This document shows, one piece after another, positions 62,993-64,000 of a stretch of 64,000 bases of DNA. This DNA comes from Vulcanococcus limneticus LL (lineage in GTDB: Bacteria; Cyanobacteriota; Cyanobacteriia; PCC-6307; Cyanobiaceae). Both the position numbers and the translations under genes were made by a program. The stretch spans positions 21,432-85,431 of the forward strand of contig NZ_NQLA01000008.1 in assembly GCF_002252705.1 (NCBI RefSeq). Direction: 5' to 3'. Below the pieces are notes generated by a model that was given only the letters and a program-made list of their open reading frames with translations, was not told where the DNA came from and did not search any database. Position 1 is the stretch's first letter, and each line of letters starts with the position of its first letter.

Positions 62993-63907
62993 ATGAGCTC
63001 GTACCGCTGCCCCTACTGCCGGCCCCGGCCCCTGCGGCTGGCCCGTCGGGCCGACGGGGTGGCGATCTGCGGCTGGTGCGGCGATCCGCTGGAGCGGGTG
63101 CCGCTGGTGCGTCCCTGGGCGGCGGTGGCACTGCTGCTGGTCACGGGCGGCCTGGCGGCGGCGACCTTCGGGGTGGTGCTGCCCCGGCAGCGGCCGCTGC
63201 CGGATGCCAACCAGGGTCCGCTGGCGGCCCTGGCCGGCCAGGTGACGGACCTGATCACCGGTCCCCCCCGGCCCCGGCCCGAGGACGCCCCCCTCACCGC
63301 CGAACGGGACGCCTCCCTCTATGGCCAGCTCGACGCGGCGGACAAAAGCTGGCGACCCAGGGCCGAGGTCCTGCCAGGTGGCCATATCCGCTACAGCTAC
63401 CGGCGCCGCCGCAGCGATCCGCCGCTCAGCATCGAGCAGATCAAGCTGTTGATGCGGTACCCGCCCCGCTTTGAGCAAGAGCGGGCTGCCGTTGCCGGCC
63501 TGCTGGCTGCCCTGCGCAGCCGGGGCGTGCTGGTGGTGCTGGGTCCCCCCCGCAAACCAGGGGCCGCCGGCGAGTGGGAGCCCCGGGCCGGGCTGCTGCG
63601 CATTCGTCCGGACGTGCCGGGCCAGGGCAGCCGCCAGTTCGCCCAGGTGCTCAACCACGAGGCGATTCACGTGGCCCAGAGCTGCCGCAACGGCCACCTG
63701 CGAGCGCGGCCCATGCCGCTGGGGCTGTCGCGGCAGGTCGATGCGGAGGCGCAGCGCCACCTGCAGGAACCGATCTATGCCCGCGCCTCTCCCAGGGAGC
63801 GGGCCCTGGAGGAGGAGGCCTATGCCAACCAGGCGCGGCTGGAGCTGGGGATTCAACTGCTGGAGGCCAACTGCCGAGCCAGGACGGCCCCGGCTCCCCA
63901 GCTCTAG
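62993..63907 (+). CDS. Zinc-ribbon/TM/HExxH putative metallopeptidase
   Basis: About 304 aa from the ATG at 62993 (62960 possible). The N-terminal zinc ribbon has CPYC and CGWC, then one transmembrane helix (about 40-58, AAVALLLVTGGLAAATFGVV). A Pro-rich linker leads to a domain with HEAIH (about residues 222-226) followed by VAQSC. HExxH suggests zinc peptidase activity outside the membrane. It is divergent from mfd. The TAG stop abuts an IS end, so the original C-terminus may have been longer. Confidence 0.6.
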   Translation: MSSYRCPYCRPRPLRLARRADGVAICGWCGDPLERVPLVRPWAAVALLLVTGGLAAATFGVVLPRQRPLPDANQGPLAALAGQVTDLITGPPRPRPEDAPLTAERDASLYGQLDAADKSWRPRAEVLPGGHIRYSYRRRRSDPPLSIEQIKLLMRYPPRFEQERAAVAGLLAALRSRGVLVVLGPPRKPGAAGEWEPRAGLLRIRPDVPGQGSRQFAQVLNHEAIHVAQSCRNGHLRARPMPLGLSRQVDAEAQRHLQEPIYARASPRERALEEEAYANQARLELGIQLLEANCRARTAPAPQL

Positions 63908-64000
63908 GAGGCTGCTGAAAAACCAACCGATCCGCGGGAGAATGGCCCAACGGCACTGAACGGATGCGCGGCCAGCAGGAGCGGACCGGTCCCCTGTTCT
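63908..64000 (+). mobile_element. Left end of an IS5-type insertion sequence (partial)
   Basis: GAGGCTGCTGAAAAACC at 63908-63924 resembles terminal inverted repeats of IS5-related elements. A transposase start follows at 63964. The preceding CTAG (63904-63907) fits the YTAR target duplication of IS5-group elements. The other end lies outside the window, so this is not confirmed. Confidence 0.5.
63964..64000 (+). CDS. IS5-type transposase, first 12 residues only
   Basis: The ATG at 63964 gives MRGQQERTGPLF up to the window edge. This resembles the start of many IS5/IS1182-type transposases (MRG..ER.G.LFSY). It lies 40 bp inside the presumed IS end. Only a few residues are visible, so the family is tentative. 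Confidence 0.5.
   Translation, partial: MRGQQERTGPLF

Overview
The window comes from a GC-rich unicellular picocyanobacterium of the Synechococcus/Cyanobium type. The basis is gene content: a monomeric B12-dependent ribonucleotide reductase, a CPP1-like chaperone, DUF3531 and DUF92 proteins, IspG, Hsp33 and a group 3 sigma factor. Several copies of the cyanobacterial HIP1 octamer GCGATCGC (for example near 23465, 45927 and 61867) and a tRNA without an encoded CCA agree. The genus is inferred, not proven.

Layout. 1-10.2 kb: the start of a HupE/UreJ-type metal permease under a cobalamin riboswitch; two very large convergent PAS-GGDEF-EAL-PAS-GGDEF proteins; a class I glutamine amidotransferase. 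10.2-31.3 kb: a ~21-kb genomic island integrated into tRNA-Ser(UGA). It is bounded by a 62-bp direct repeat made of the 3' part of the tRNA. A tyrosine recombinase and a small excisionase-like protein sit next to the intact tRNA. The island also carries a Prim-Pol/ATPase replication gene with an iteron-like cluster, a 5'-truncated phage portal gene, and a ~13-kb one-direction defence-type operon. 31.5-34.5 kb: a complete siaABCD-type operon (phosphatase, kinase, phosphoprotein, diguanylate cyclase). 34.5-63.9 kb: mostly housekeeping genes (nrdJ, corA, prfC, hslO, rsmE, a sigma factor, a phosphonate-type ABC transporter, an aminotransferase, a family 4 uracil-DNA glycosylase, ispG, a C-terminal processing protease, mfd) mixed with small cyanobacterial proteins. 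At 63908 an IS element begins and runs off the end.

How the genes fit together. The most notable part is the island operon at 13042-26188: DUF499 ATPase, 150-aa partner, HigB-like toxin with a broken frame, XRE antitoxin, unknown 389-aa protein, membrane-anchored 201-aa protein, DUF1156 DNA methyltransferase, MNT nucleotidyltransferase, HEPN protein, and a PLD-nuclease/SNF2 helicase. Several junctions are ATGA or longer overlaps. DUF499, DUF1156 and PLD-SNF2 genes are known to cluster in defence islands; this gene set with two embedded toxin-antitoxin-like pairs and two unknown, possibly membrane-associated proteins is the best candidate here for a poorly described system. Outside the island, the window is rich in c-di-GMP signalling (three diguanylate cyclase domains with intact inhibitory sites), and the island separates two of these loci. 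B12 links the riboswitch/permease to nrdJ.
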